Assembly: GCF_028435365.1 (NCBI RefSeq)
Contig: NZ_JAGTJJ010000001.1
Location: forward strand, 868,001 to 932,000
Reading direction: 5' to 3'
Source of the DNA: Polyangium jinanense
GTDB lineage: Bacteria > Myxococcota > Polyangia > Polyangiales > Polyangiaceae
DNA length: 64,000 nucleotides
This document shows positions 15,234 through 25,724 of this stretch, in pieces. Numbering within the stretch: the first letter of the stretch is position 1; the number at the start of each line of letters is the position of its first letter. A program made the translations under genes and the position numbers. Below the pieces are notes generated by a model, which was given only the letters and a program-made list of their open reading frames with translations, did no database searches and was not told the DNA's origin.

Positions 15234-18200
15234 CTAGCTCCGCTTCCTCGCCCCCATCGCAAACGCAATCCCCGCCTGCAAGCTCCCCTTCGTCACGATC
15301 CCCGTCAGCTCCGCCGAGCTGCCCACGAGCGACCGCGCCACGTCCGCGCGCATGCCCGTCAGGATCGCCTGTGCGCCGAGCAGCCGGAGCGCCGACGCCG
15401 TTCGAACGAGCGCCTCCGCGATGTAGATGTCGCCACCCTTCACGCCCGTCACGTCGAGGATCACCGCGCGCGCCCTTCGCTCCGACGCGCCGCGTAGCGC
15501 CGCCCCCATCACCTCGTCCGAGCGCGCTCGATCCATCGTCCCGATGAGCGGCATCACCACCACGTCGTCCGTGATCGGGATGATCGGCGTCGACAGCTCC
15601 GCCAGACGCTCACGCTGCACGTCGATGACGTGCTGCTGCAGCGACTCGCGCTCGAGCTCCGCGACCATGCGTTGTGCGAGCTCGATGCGCAGTTGTTCCG
15701 CCGTCTCGTTCGCCTCCCGCGTCCGCCGCGCGACCTCCTCTTCGAGGCCCTCGTTCGTGCGCAAGAGCTCCTCCGTCACGCGCTGCACCTCCGTGTAGAG
15801 CAGCGCGCTCTCCACCGCGGCGCCCGCCTGCGAGGCGAGGAAGTCCACGAGCACGAGCCGCGCCGGCACGAACGCCTCCGTAGCGAGCGCGTGCTCCAGA
15901 TAGATGATCCCCACGAGCCGGCCCTTGTGCAGCATCGGCGTGCACAGGATCGAGCGCGGCGCGCGCGCCACCATGTACCGATCCTTCGCGAAGCGCCGAT
16001 CCGAACGCGCATCGCCGAGCAAGAGCGGCTCGCGCGTGCGCCGCACGTACTCCACCACCGAGAGCGGTAGATCCTCCGTCTCCTCCGCCAGCACGCTCGG
16101 GCCCGCCGTCAGCCGCTCCGGGTCCACCACCATCGTCGCCTCGACCCAGAGACGACCGCCCCGCTCGATGAGGAGCATCCCCCGGTCCGCGCCCGCGCTC
16201 TCGATGACGGCGCGCACGACACGCAACAGCACTCGCTCGAGGAGAATCTCGCCCGCGATCGCCTGCGCCGCGCGGATGACCGTGGCCGTGTCGAGCGTCG
16301 CGAACGAACGCTCGCCCGGGCTCGAGTTCGCCGGCAGGTCCCACGGCGGCGTCTCGTTCTCCCAGAGATCCTCGTACCGCGCCGCGATGTTGTCCACCTT
16401 CGCGCGCGCGCCCCAGCGCAGGTACGCCTTGCGCGCGTCGAGCACGTAGGCGCGCGCGAGGCGCTTTCGGCCCTTCGCGATGTGATGCAAGGCAGCGCGC
16501 TCGCTCGCGAGCGCCTCGTCCTTGGTGAAGCTGTGCTCGCACGCGCCCGCGATCGCCGCCTCGAAGAGGTCGATCGCCTCGGCGTCACGTCCCTCCGCGC
16601 GCGCGCGTTCGGCACGGACGAGGTCGAGCCGGTGCTGGTAGGTCTCCGGGCAGCTCCGCGCGAGCGCCGCGAGCTCGGCCTCGCGACGATCGAGGTCCGC
16701 CCGCCGACGCGCCTGGTCTGTGGGTGTACCAGTGTTCATGAGCGCCGCCGCGACGATCGCGCCGTGGAAGACGACCTCCGTCGCGAAGTACTGCGCGACG
16801 ACCGTGGGGAGAAGCGTCTCGGCCTCGGCGCACGCCTTCTCCGCGAGGTCGAGGTCGTGGAAGAGCAGGGCGAGCTTGAGGCGCGCCGCGTGGTAGCGGC
16901 ACGCGATGAACGGGAGCTTTCGCTCGACGAGCGAGGCGACGAATGAGACTTCTTCGAACTCCCGATCCGACAGCGAGATCCGACCCCGCGTCCGGCCGCG
17001 CAGGCAACGGATGAGCTGGTACATGATCCGCAGGTACGCCTCCGAGGTCGTGTCCCGCGTCTTCTGCATCAGCGTGAGGAAGCCCTCGGCCTCCTGCTCG
17101 ACGACGGCGAGGTCTTCGCCGATCCCGAGCCGGATCCCCGTCGTCGAGAAACACGCGTACGAGAGGAACGAGAAGTCGCCCGTCGCGAGACCCTCGCGCT
17201 GCGCGCGTTCGAGGAACGGCAAGCACGCCGAGAGCGGGCGGCGGAACGGGTGCAAGGTCGCGCCCTGGTTCAGGTAGACCTTGCACGCGATGGTCGGGCT
17301 CGGGAGGCGCTCGTGCAGGCGCAGCGCGATCTCGCCCATCCGATGGGCCTCTTCGTACCGCCGCGCCGCGACGAGGCTCATGCCGTACGCCGAGAACCCG
17401 TACGCGGAGAGCTCCGTCGGGCCCCACGCGAGCGTCGCGCGCACCATGCGCGCGCACACGAAAAACATGAGCGACGGCGACGTGCCGTACGACGCCGACA
17501 CGAGATGCATGAGCGTCCGCAAGGTCGCGCGCTTGCGCGCGTCGTCGAGCGGCGGCGCCGAGGTGATCGACTCGACCGAGCGCGCCTCGAGCTCGGCCGC
17601 GAGCTCGGCTTGCTCCTTCGCGAGCGCCTCTTCGAGCGTCGCCTCGTCGGGGAGCGTCTCGCCGAGGAGCGCGAGCGCTTCGCGGCCCACGCGCACCGCG
17701 TCCGCGAAGCGTCCCTGCGTCACGTAGAGCACGACGAGCAGGTCGTGCACGCCCGCCCGATCGAGCGCCGAGGTCGCGTGCGAGAGGAGGAGCGCGAAGA
17801 GCTGTTCGGCCTCGTGGAACTGGCCCGTCAGGTAGGCGCACGCCGCGCGGTCACGCGTGAGCGCGAACGTGAGGAACGACTGCTCCTCCCAGCCGCGCTC
17901 GCCCACGAGCTCCATGCCCGTCGCGAGGTAGCCGATCGCCGCCTCGTACGCGGCCGCGCCCTTCGCTTGTTGTCCGCCGTCGAGCGCAAGCCGCGCGACC
18001 TCCAGCCGCTCGGCTGGATCCGTCATCACCGCGATGCCGCGGCTCATGTGCAAGAGCAGCTCGAAGAGCCCCTCGCCCTCCGTGCCGATCTCGTCGCGCA
18101 GCCGCCGCCCGATCGCGAGGTGCAAGTGCGGCACCTCCTCCGGGCGCAGGAGCGAGTAGGCCGCCTGCTGCACCTTGTCGTGCGAGAAGCGGAACGCGCG

Positions 18201-20237
18201 CGGCGCGAGCGGCTTGGGCGGGGTCGACTTGCCCGACCCGCGCGGAGCGAACTGCCGCATGCGCACGGGGATCACGAGGCCTTCGGTCAGCGCCGCCGCG
18301 AGATCCGCGCGCACGTCAGACTCGGTGCGCCCGGAGAGCGCCGCGAGCGCATCGATCTCGAACTCGTGCCCGAACACCGACGCGAGCATGAGCGTCCGCT
18401 GCGCCGGGGGCGAGAGGTCGCCGATCTTGTCGAGCAAGAGCGTCACGATGTCGTCGGTGACCGTCTCCTCGATGCGCGCCTCGTCCGAGACCACGGCACC
18501 CGTCGCCGGATCGACCTCGACGAGGCCCTCGCGCACGAGCGTGCCGAGGAGCTGCCGGATGAAGAGCGGATTGCCGCTCGTCTTGCTCCACAAGAGCACG
18601 CCGAGCGACTCGACGTCCGCGAGGTCGCAACCGAGCAGCCCCGCCACGAGCGCGCGCACGTCGGACGGCCGGAGCGGACGGAGCTCCACCTTCGACACGG
18701 GCACGCCTTGCCACTCGATCTCGTCGATCACGCGCCCGATGGACCGGAAGCCGTCGCCGTCCTCGCGTCCGCGGAACGCCACGATGACGAGCAGGTAACT
18801 CGACTGCGGATCGGCGAGCAGGTCGCGCAGGAGTTTTAGCGATGCAGGGTCGGCCCACTGTAGATCGTCGAGGAAGAGCAGCACCGGGCGGCGCCGCGTG
18901 AACACCGACAAGAAGCGCTGCACGACGAGCGCGAAGCGGTTCTGCGACTCGATCGGGCCGAGGTCCGGCGCGGCCTCCGCGGGCCCGCCGAAGAGCAGCC
19001 CCACCTCGGGGACCACACGCGTGACGAGCTCGGCGTTCGGACCGAGCGCCGTGTCGATCTCGCTGCGGATACGCGCGAGCTCGGACTCGCTCTCGGCAAG
19101 CGCCGCGCGCACGAGCTCGCCGAGCGCATGGCCGAACCCAGAGAACGGCAGGCCCTGCCCGATCGGATCGAACTTACCCGTGACGATGTAGGCGTCGTCG
19201 GGGCCGATGCGCGTGGCCGCGTCGAGCACGAGCGCGGTCTTGCCCATGCCGGCGCCGCCCTGGATGGCGAAGAGCTCACGCCCGCCGCGCCGCGCTCGCT
19301 CGATCGCCGAGGCGAACGACTCGCGCTCCGCGTCGCGACCGTAGAGACGCACCGCCGACGCCAGCATCGTCGGTCGGTCCTGACCGCCGAGCGGGAACGG
19401 ATCGATCCGACCCGATTTGCGCAGGCGCGTGAGGCACGTCTCGAGGTCGGCGACGAGCCCACGCGCGCTCTGGTACCGATCGTCCGCGCCCTTCGCGAGC
19501 AGCTTGAGCACGATGCGCGACACGGCCGGCGGCACGTTCGGCTCGAGCTCGTGCGGCGGCTTCGGCGTGCGCGCGAGGTGCGCGTGCACGAGCGTGACCG
19601 GGTCCTGCGTGGTGAAGGGCGGCGAGCCCGTCAGCATCTCGTAGAGCACGGCGCCGAGCCCGTAGAGGTCGGCGCGGTGATCGACGGGTCGGTTCGTTCG
19701 GCCCGTCTGCTCGGGCGGCATGTACGCGAGCGTCCCCTCGGGCGCTTGCGGGTTCGGCGTGCGCAGAGACTCCTCGCCCACGCGCGCGGCCGAGGTGAAG
19801 TGCAGGAGCCAAACGGCGTCGTCTTCCTCGCGGAAGAGCACATTCTTCGGGGCGATGTCGCGATGCACGATGCCGTGCGCCGCGAGCGTCGAGAGCGCTT
19901 GCCCGAGCGAGGCCGTGATTTCCAGCGCGGTCTCGATGCGCAACCTTCGCGACGCGAGCAGCTCCGCGAGCGTGCATCCGCCGGGGTCGGCGCGGAGGAG
20001 CGCGAACACGTCGCCGTGCTCGACGAGGCCGAGCGTGCGCGGGACGATGGAGTCGCCGAGGTCCTTGGCGATCGCGTGGGCGCGACGGATCCTCGCGCGT
20101 TCCTCGCCGCGGGCGCGAGCACGAGCGGTCTCGACGAGCACGGGCGTGCCGTCTTCGAGGTGGCCGCGGTGCAGCGCGAAGCGCGTGTCCTCAGCGAGGG
20201 TGGCAAAGATGGTGCAGCCGGGGAACTCGGGAACCAT
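15234..20237 (-). CDS. Giant signalling protein: kinase-like domain, AAA ATPase, helical repeats, GAF, STAS
   Basis: 1667 residues. Residues 1-270 form a Ser/Thr-kinase-like domain with the HRD loop (H125-R126-D127) and N132. The beta-3 lysine is absent (VLVET, E36) and the DFG motif is replaced by HFT (146-148), so catalysis is doubtful. Next is a STAND/AAA ATPase with Walker A GGAGMGKT (327-334) and Walker B LLFLDDLQW. A long TPR-like helical region is followed by a GAF domain (about 1300-1450), a coiled coil, and a C-terminal STAS domain (from STPIIPITDDVVVMPL). In relatives the C-terminus is often a histidine kinase or cyclase; here it is STAS. It probably integrates a ligand signal into a partner-switch cascade. 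Confidence 0.88.
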   Translation of the reverse strand: MVPEFPGCTIFATLAEDTRFALHRGHLEDGTPVLVETARARARGEERARIRRAHAIAKDLGDSIVPRTLGLVEHGDVFALLRADPGGCTLAELLASRRLRIETALEITASLGQALSTLAAHGIVHRDIAPKNVLFREEDDAVWLLHFTSAARVGEESLRTPNPQAPEGTLAYMPPEQTGRTNRPVDHRADLYGLGAVLYEMLTGSPPFTTQDPVTLVHAHLARTPKPPHELEPNVPPAVSRIVLKLLAKGADDRYQSARGLVADLETCLTRLRKSGRIDPFPLGGQDRPTMLASAVRLYGRDAERESFASAIERARRGGRELFAIQGGAGMGKTALVLDAATRIGPDDAYIVTGKFDPIGQGLPFSGFGHALGELVRAALAESESELARIRSEIDTALGPNAELVTRVVPEVGLLFGGPAEAAPDLGPIESQNRFALVVQRFLSVFTRRRPVLLFLDDLQWADPASLKLLRDLLADPQSSYLLVIVAFRGREDGDGFRSIGRVIDEIEWQGVPVSKVELRPLRPSDVRALVAGLLGCDLADVESLGVLLWSKTSGNPLFIRQLLGTLVREGLVEVDPATGAVVSDEARIEETVTDDIVTLLLDKIGDLSPPAQRTLMLASVFGHEFEIDALAALSGRTESDVRADLAAALTEGLVIPVRMRQFAPRGSGKSTPPKPLAPRAFRFSHDKVQQAAYSLLRPEEVPHLHLAIGRRLRDEIGTEGEGLFELLLHMSRGIAVMTDPAERLEVARLALDGGQQAKGAAAYEAAIGYLATGMELVGERGWEEQSFLTFALTRDRAACAYLTGQFHEAEQLFALLLSHATSALDRAGVHDLLVVLYVTQGRFADAVRVGREALALLGETLPDEATLEEALAKEQAELAAELEARSVESITSAPPLDDARKRATLRTLMHLVSASYGTSPSLMFFVCARMVRATLAWGPTELSAYGFSAYGMSLVAARRYEEAHRMGEIALRLHERLPSPTIACKVYLNQGATLHPFRRPLSACLPFLERAQREGLATGDFSFLSYACFSTTGIRLGIGEDLAVVEQEAEGFLTLMQKTRDTTSEAYLRIMYQLIRCLRGRTRGRISLSDREFEEVSFVASLVERKLPFIACRYHAARLKLALLFHDLDLAEKACAEAETLLPTVVAQYFATEVVFHGAIVAAALMNTGTPTDQARRRADLDRREAELAALARSCPETYQHRLDLVRAERARAEGRDAEAIDLFEAAIAGACEHSFTKDEALASERAALHHIAKGRKRLARAYVLDARKAYLRWGARAKVDNIAARYEDLWENETPPWDLPANSSPGERSFATLDTATVIRAAQAIAGEILLERVLLRVVRAVIESAGADRGMLLIERGGRLWVEATMVVDPERLTAGPSVLAEETEDLPLSVVEYVRRTREPLLLGDARSDRRFAKDRYMVARAPRSILCTPMLHKGRLVGIIYLEHALATEAFVPARLVLVDFLASQAGAAVESALLYTEVQRVTEELLRTNEGLEEEVARRTREANETAEQLRIELAQRMVAELERESLQQHVIDVQRERLAELSTPIIPITDDVVVMPLIGTMDRARSDEVMGAALRGASERRARAVILDVTGVKGGDIYIAEALVRTASALRLLGAQAILTGMRADVARSLVGSSAELTGIVTKGSLQAGIAFAMGARKRS

Positions 20238-20243
20238 GCGGGG

Positions 20244-20269
20244 GAAACCTCCGCCGGAGGGGGAGTTTC
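20244..20269 (-). promoter_or_regulatory. Hairpin overlapping the ribosome-binding site of the large signalling gene
   Basis: In the minus-strand mRNA the likely Shine-Dalgarno GGAGG upstream of the AUG (complement of 20235-20237) can pair with CCUCC three bases before it. Flanking GAAAC/GUUUC arms can extend the stem past a bulge. Hiding the ribosome site this way could limit translation. Seen as sequence complementarity only; function is inferred. Confidence 0.4.
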
Positions 20270-20354
20270 GGCGAACGATACGGCGGGTTCGGGCGCGGAT
20301 GGAAGGGCTCAGCCCAAGTCCGACTCCTCAAGGTCGAGCCACCCCGGAAAAACC

Positions 20355-21395
20355 TCAGGGCTTCGGGGGGGACGGCTGGTGGGGCGCGCGCGTCTTCGGC
20401 GTCCACCCCTTGGAGAAGGCGCCGTGTTTCTTGGGGGTGGGCTGGGGCGGCGGGCGCCAGAGCTTCGGATCGGCCTCGGCGGCGGGGTCGGGGGCGGCGT
20501 CGGCGCAGCAGCGGAAGGAGACGAAGTAATAGGTGAACTCCGGCTCGTGGCTCACGGTCATGGGCCGGCAGGCGTTGCGCACGTGGCCCCAGGCGCCGCC
20601 TTTGAGCCCTGCCCACTTCGACTTTTCGTAGTTCTTCTCCGCGTTGACCCACTCGTCCACGTTTCCGGTTTGATCGTGGACGCCGAACCCGCTCACACAG
20701 CCGGGCATCTCGCCGCTCGACACGCTCTGGTCGAGCCGAAAGAGCTCTTGATCCTGGATCCAGGCCTCACGCGAATAAATGTTCTTGAGGACGGGCTGAT
20801 ACCAGGGGTTGTCGATGTTGCAGCTTTTCGGGTCGCGCTTGTACCCATAAGGAAAAGGCGTCTTTTTCGGCCCTTCACAGGCCGCGACCCACTCGCTCTC
20901 CCAGCAGAGGCGTTTTCCCTGCTCCTGGCACATTTGCAGCGAGTCGTACCAGTCGACCATGACCGGCGGATGCGCGCCTTCTTTGTTCGGGTACTCGTAT
21001 TTGTCGATGCAGTATCGCTGCCGCCGGAGCTCCGTCTTGCACTTCTGCGCCTGCTCGGCGAACTCGTGGCAGATGATGATCTTGTTCGGCTTGTTGTGCT
21101 CTTTTTTCAGGCACTCGAGCTCGACGTCGGGGCAATACGTGGTGTCGACGAAGGCCATGTCCTCCGGGCAGGGCGACTTCGGTTTGGCCTCGCTCACCGG
21201 CGCCGTGGAGACTGCGCTCGCCGCAGGCGCGGCCGTTTCCGCCGCGGGAACGAGCTCCGCCGGGGGCGCGGCCGCAGTCTGGCTGGGCACGCCCGTCGCG
21301 TTCGCGCCTTTTGGTAACTCGGTCGGACCGCCGCAGCTCGATGCCGTGAGGGACATCACGGCAGCCGCGGTCAACAAGCTCAAATTCGATCCCAT
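20355..21395 (-). CDS. SUMF1/FGE-fold lipoprotein
   Basis: 346 residues from the ATG at 21395, chosen because a signal peptide with lipobox (LTASSC) follows at once; a longer frame exists upstream. After an Ala/Pro-rich linker comes a formylglycine-generating-enzyme-like (SUMF1) domain. Visible marks are QRYCIDKYEYPN, a GKRLCWESEW segment, FPYGY, GFGVHDQTGNVDEWV, GLKGGAWGHVRNACRP and the terminal SFRCC. In this secreted group the fold is usually non-catalytic or of unknown activity. A paralogue with the same motifs lies at 35672. It is divergent from sucC, leaving only 37 bases between the two starts. Confidence 0.85.
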   Translation of the reverse strand: MGSNLSLLTAAAVMSLTASSCGGPTELPKGANATGVPSQTAAAPPAELVPAAETAAPAASAVSTAPVSEAKPKSPCPEDMAFVDTTYCPDVELECLKKEHNKPNKIIICHEFAEQAQKCKTELRRQRYCIDKYEYPNKEGAHPPVMVDWYDSLQMCQEQGKRLCWESEWVAACEGPKKTPFPYGYKRDPKSCNIDNPWYQPVLKNIYSREAWIQDQELFRLDQSVSSGEMPGCVSGFGVHDQTGNVDEWVNAEKNYEKSKWAGLKGGAWGHVRNACRPMTVSHEPEFTYYFVSFRCCADAAPDPAAEADPKLWRPPPQPTPKKHGAFSKGWTPKTRAPHQPSPPKP

Positions 21396-21432
21396 GCTGG
21401 ACTCATGCGTGTGATACCTTGCCCGCCCTCGC

Positions 21433-22626
21433 ATGAAAATCCACGAGTATCAAGCCAAGCAAATCTTCGCACGCTACGGGATCCCCGTGCCGAAGGGTGA
21501 GCCTGCCTTCTCCGTGGCGGAGGCGGAGGCTGCGGCGCAGCGCCTGATCGAGGCGACCGGGATCCCGGTGGTCGTCGTGAAAGCCCAGATCCACGCCGGT
21601 GGTCGCGGCAAAGGCGGCGGCGTGAAGGTCGCCAAGGGCGGCGTCGCCGAGGCGCGAAAGCTCGCCGAGCAGATCCTCGGCATGCAGCTCGTCACGGTGC
21701 AGACGGGCCCCGCCGGGCAGAAGGTCCGCAGGCTCTACATCGAGCAGGGCCTCGACATCGACCGCGAGATCTACCTCGCGCTCACGCTCGACCGGGATCG
21801 CCGTCGCATCGCGATCATGGCCTCGCGCGAGGGCGGCATGGACATCGAGCAGGTCGCCCACGACACGCCCGAGAAGATCCACACGCTGCACGTCGACCCC
21901 GTGATCGGCCTCGCCCCCTACCAGGCCCGCAAGCTCGCGTTCGCGCTCGGGCTCGGGGCGAAGGAGCAGATGCGGCAGTTCACGAAGCTCGTCGACAGCC
22001 TCTACAAGTGCTTCCTCGCCGAGGACTGCTCGCTCATCGAGGTGAACCCGCTCATCGTGACGAAGAAGGGCGACATCGTCGCGCTCGACGGCAAGATGAC
22101 GTTCGACGACAACGCCGAGATCCGCCACCCCGAGTGGGCGGATCTGCGCGACGCGGACGAGGAGGATCCGGTCGAGCTCGAGGCGAAGAAGGTGGGCATC
22201 TCGTACGTCTCGCTCGACGGCGACATCGGCTGCCTCGTGAACGGCGCGGGCCTCGCGATGGGCACGATGGACATCATCCAGAACTACGGCGGCAAGCCCG
22301 CGAACTTCCTCGACGTGGGCGGCGGCGCCACGCAGGAGCAGGTGAAGAAGGCGTTCCAGATGATCCTTCGCTCCGACAAGGTGAAGGGCATCTTCGTCAA
22401 CATCTTCGGCGGCATCATGCGCTGCGACGTGGTCGCCGCGGGTATCGTCGCGGCGACGAAGGAGCTCGGTTTGTCGGTGCCGCTCGTGGTGCGGCTCGAA
22501 GGCACGAACGTCGAGGCGGGTCGCAAGATCCTCGACGAGAGCGGCCTGAAAATCGAGAGCGCCTCCTCCATGGGCGACGGCGCGCAAAAGATCGTCGCCG
22601 CGGTGAAGCAGGGCGCCGCGGCCTGA
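21433..22626 (+). CDS. sucC: Succinate-CoA ligase (ADP-forming) beta subunit
   Basis: 397 residues, full length for SucC. The N-terminal ATP-grasp domain opens [18 protein letters not shown] and contains [10 protein letters not shown]. The C-terminal CoA-ligase domain carries [13 protein letters not shown] and [10 protein letters not shown], all typical. With SucD it converts succinyl-CoA, ADP (or GDP) and phosphate to succinate, CoA and ATP in the TCA cycle, in the cytoplasm. It is followed 40 bases later by sucD in the same direction, the usual operon. No clear Shine-Dalgarno is visible ahead of ATG 21433. Confidence 0.98.
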   Translation: MKIHEYQAKQIFARYGIPVPKGEPAFSVAEAEAAAQRLIEATGIPVVVVKAQIHAGGRGKGGGVKVAKGGVAEARKLAEQILGMQLVTVQTGPAGQKVRRLYIEQGLDIDREIYLALTLDRDRRRIAIMASREGGMDIEQVAHDTPEKIHTLHVDPVIGLAPYQARKLAFALGLGAKEQMRQFTKLVDSLYKCFLAEDCSLIEVNPLIVTKKGDIVALDGKMTFDDNAEIRHPEWADLRDADEEDPVELEAKKVGISYVSLDGDIGCLVNGAGLAMGTMDIIQNYGGKPANFLDVGGGATQEQVKKAFQMILRSDKVKGIFVNIFGGIMRCDVVAAGIVAATKELGLSVPLVVRLEGTNVEAGRKILDESGLKIESASSMGDGAQKIVAAVKQGAAA

Positions 22627-22666
22627 TGCCGGGGATGATTTTCGTCACGAAAAGGAACCAGTTGCG

Positions 22667-23539
<873 letters not shown>

Positions 23540-23761
23540 TCGGCTCCTCCCTCCCCTCCCCTCCTCGCATTTCCTCACCCCACATTCGTTCGGCTCGCCT
23601 GTCCGGGTGAGTTCTGCGCGTCCTCGACGTCTTCGGCGCTCGTGTCCGTCGCGGGTTCCTCCCGTGTGCTCTCATTTTCCAGTGCGCTTACCGAAGCCTG
23701 GCCTGCGGATGGCAAGCAGAGGGGATTGCTTCCGGCTCTGCCGGATCAGGAAGGACGTCCC

Positions 23762-24823
23762 ATGAAATCCGTGGCCATCTGGAGCCGCCTGCTTTCGCTG
23801 GTGACATTCCTGTTTGCACGTCCCGCATCCGCGGATCAGCCCGGCGAGCAGGACCTCTTGCTCCAGGTAGAGCTGCGTCCTCTGGTGACGGCCGATATCG
23901 AGGCCCACGTGCTCGTGAATCCAGACCATCCGAGCGGAGGCCGCACGTTCGTGCTGCTCCACGGTCTGGCCCACACCGGCGACGCCCTTCGACCGCTGGT
24001 CGAAGCCGTATTCGCGAACAAGGCGCTCAAAGCGTCGAGGGCGGTGCTCCTGAGCCTGCCCGGCCATGGCGGGAGCTCCCTGCCTCAGGGCCAAGGCGTT
24101 CTCTTTGGAGACCTCACGCTCGACGATGACGCGGCGGCCCTGATCGGCGCCCTGGATGCCCTCGCGGCTCGCGGGCTTCGCCCCGATGTCCTCGTGGGCC
24201 ACAGCATGGGAGCGGGAATCGTCGAGCACGCGCAGGACCGGCTGATTGACGACGAGACCGACTTCCGAACCCGTTTCGGCATCAAAGAAGTCGTGCTGCT
24301 CGCCTCCACCATTCCGAACGCGGTCCCCCCGAACGTGTTGCCTTGGGACCTCGCGGACTCCGGCGCGGGCGCGGCGTTTCTTGCACCCCTCGTCATCCTT
24401 TCGGATCCGATTCTCGGCCCTCATCTATCCATCCCTCCCGCGGTCTGGCCGGGCCTGTTTTTCACGAACACGATCGGCGACCTTGCGCCGGGTGCGCCGA
24501 GCGCCGCCGACGTCGTCGCCCAAGGATACATCGCGCCCGAGGCGCTGACCGCCAGCCTGGAAATGCTCGGGGCCGGCGGATGGAGTCGCCCCACGGTGGG
24601 TCCGGGAATCTTCGGTCGACGCCACGGGAGCGAGGCCTGCGTCATTGCCTTCAGCGAGGACATCTTCATCGCCGTCGACGAGGAGATGGCTCTTTATCGT
24701 TATCTCACGGGCGACACGCAATACCAGCGCTTCGTGCTCGTGACGCGCTCCGATGCCGTCCACGACATGCTCATCTCGGCCCCCGATGCCGTGGCCAGCG
24801 CGATGGAGACATGCTCGAAATGA
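23762..24823 (+). CDS. Secreted alpha/beta hydrolase
   Basis: 353 residues from ATG 23762, which follows an aggaagg ribosome site and opens a signal peptide (about residues 1-27, ending RPASA). The hydrolase domain shows FVLLHGLAHTG for the oxyanion region, VGHSMGAG for the nucleophile elbow, and a late His in RSDAVHDML. The in-frame sequence upstream is not credible protein. Probably an extracellular or periplasmic esterase/lipase. The next gene, also secreted, is 73 bases downstream in the same direction and could be co-transcribed. Confidence 0.85.
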   Translation: MKSVAIWSRLLSLVTFLFARPASADQPGEQDLLLQVELRPLVTADIEAHVLVNPDHPSGGRTFVLLHGLAHTGDALRPLVEAVFANKALKASRAVLLSLPGHGGSSLPQGQGVLFGDLTLDDDAAALIGALDALAARGLRPDVLVGHSMGAGIVEHAQDRLIDDETDFRTRFGIKEVVLLASTIPNAVPPNVLPWDLADSGAGAAFLAPLVILSDPILGPHLSIPPAVWPGLFFTNTIGDLAPGAPSAADVVAQGYIAPEALTASLEMLGAGGWSRPTVGPGIFGRRHGSEACVIAFSEDIFIAVDEEMALYRYLTGDTQYQRFVLVTRSDAVHDMLISAPDAVASAMETCSK

Positions 24824-24838
24824 GCTAGGGCCGGGGCT

Positions 24839-24859
24839 CCGGCTCGCTTGCCGAGCCGG
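24839..24859. other. Small inverted repeat between two secreted-protein genes
   Basis: 8-bp arms ccggctcg and cgagccgg around cttgc, fifteen bases after the hydrolase stop codon. There is no T-run, so it is not a classical terminator. It may stabilise the 3' end of the upstream message or attenuate read-through into the next gene. Confidence 0.4.
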
Positions 24860-24896
24860 CGAGGCCGTCTCATGGAGGCCACGGGAGGCCACGACC

Positions 24897-25517
24897 ATGA
24901 GGCATTTCGCGCTCTCTTTCCTCGCCTTTTCCGCCGCGATCGCCGCCTTCTCCGCGGAAGCGCGGGCCGAAGCGCCGGAGGCGTTCTCCATCCGCGACCT
25001 CAAATACTCCGGCCCCGGCTGCCCCGAAGGATCCGTCGCCTACCTCGCCTCGCAGGATGCGGAGGCCTTCACGATTCTCTTTTCCAAGCTCTACGCCGAG
25101 GTCGGCCCGAACGTGGACCGCGGCAACGCCAAGAAGCGCTGCAATCTGAACATCCTCTTCGATTTCCCGGCTGGCTGGTCCTTCGCGATCGAGGGCGGCG
25201 AAGTGCGCGGGTATGCCTTCCTCGAAGCGGGCCTCAGCGGCATCATCCGCTCGACGTATTCGTTCCCCGGCCTGTCCCGCGAGGAGCGCGCGTTCGAAAT
25301 CGTGCTCCAGGGCGAGATGGCCGATAATTACGAGAACCACGACGTCGTTACGCCGGACCGCCCCGTCCCCTGCACCGGTCGAAAAAACCTCCACATCAAG
25401 ACCGACACCGTCATCGACGACCGCTTCGCCCGCGGCAAGAGCGGTCTGCTCACCGTCGACAGCGTGGACGGAGTGGTTCGACAAACGTATCGATTGCGCT
25501 GGACCCGCTGCCGCTGA
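24897..25517 (+). CDS. Secreted DUF4360-like protein
   Basis: 206 residues from ATG 24897, with a signal peptide ending near AEARAEA. The mature protein has the pattern of the DUF4360 family: GPGCPEGSVA near the start, FSKLYAEVGPN, KKRCNLNILFDFPAGW in the middle and a C-terminal Cys (RWTRCR). Four cysteines could make two disulfides. Family members are secreted proteins of unknown function found in actinobacteria, fungi and myxobacteria. It follows another secreted protein gene. Confidence 0.72.
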   Translation: MRHFALSFLAFSAAIAAFSAEARAEAPEAFSIRDLKYSGPGCPEGSVAYLASQDAEAFTILFSKLYAEVGPNVDRGNAKKRCNLNILFDFPAGWSFAIEGGEVRGYAFLEAGLSGIIRSTYSFPGLSREERAFEIVLQGEMADNYENHDVVTPDRPVPCTGRKNLHIKTDTVIDDRFARGKSGLLTVDSVDGVVRQTYRLRWTRCR

Positions 25518-25724
25518 CCAGCCTGGCTCGTCGAGCCGGGTCCACGGTAGCCGTGATCGAAAAGTCTTGACGTCGGGGCGGCGATTGATGTTGGATGGTC
25601 GTACGATCGCCCACCGAGCACCCACCACACGGTGTCCGTGCCGGCGGGGTGCGGGGGCGAGCGTGGGCTCGTCATGTCCGAGCTCGAGGGGGCCATCAAA
25701 ATACATCTGAAAGGGGAGGGACCC

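Noticed and set aside
14850..15497. Open frames across the tandem repeat encoding repetitive peptides (VLEVADLVL and EYEVGDFEYE types)
   Set aside because: The 43-bp unit shifts the frame each time, so the peptide is not periodic in one frame; no ribosome site; stops are simply missing from the repeat.
17250..18839. Long plus-strand open frames inside the giant kinase-like gene
   Set aside because: Antisense to a gene with well-ordered domains; no motifs or ribosome sites of their own.
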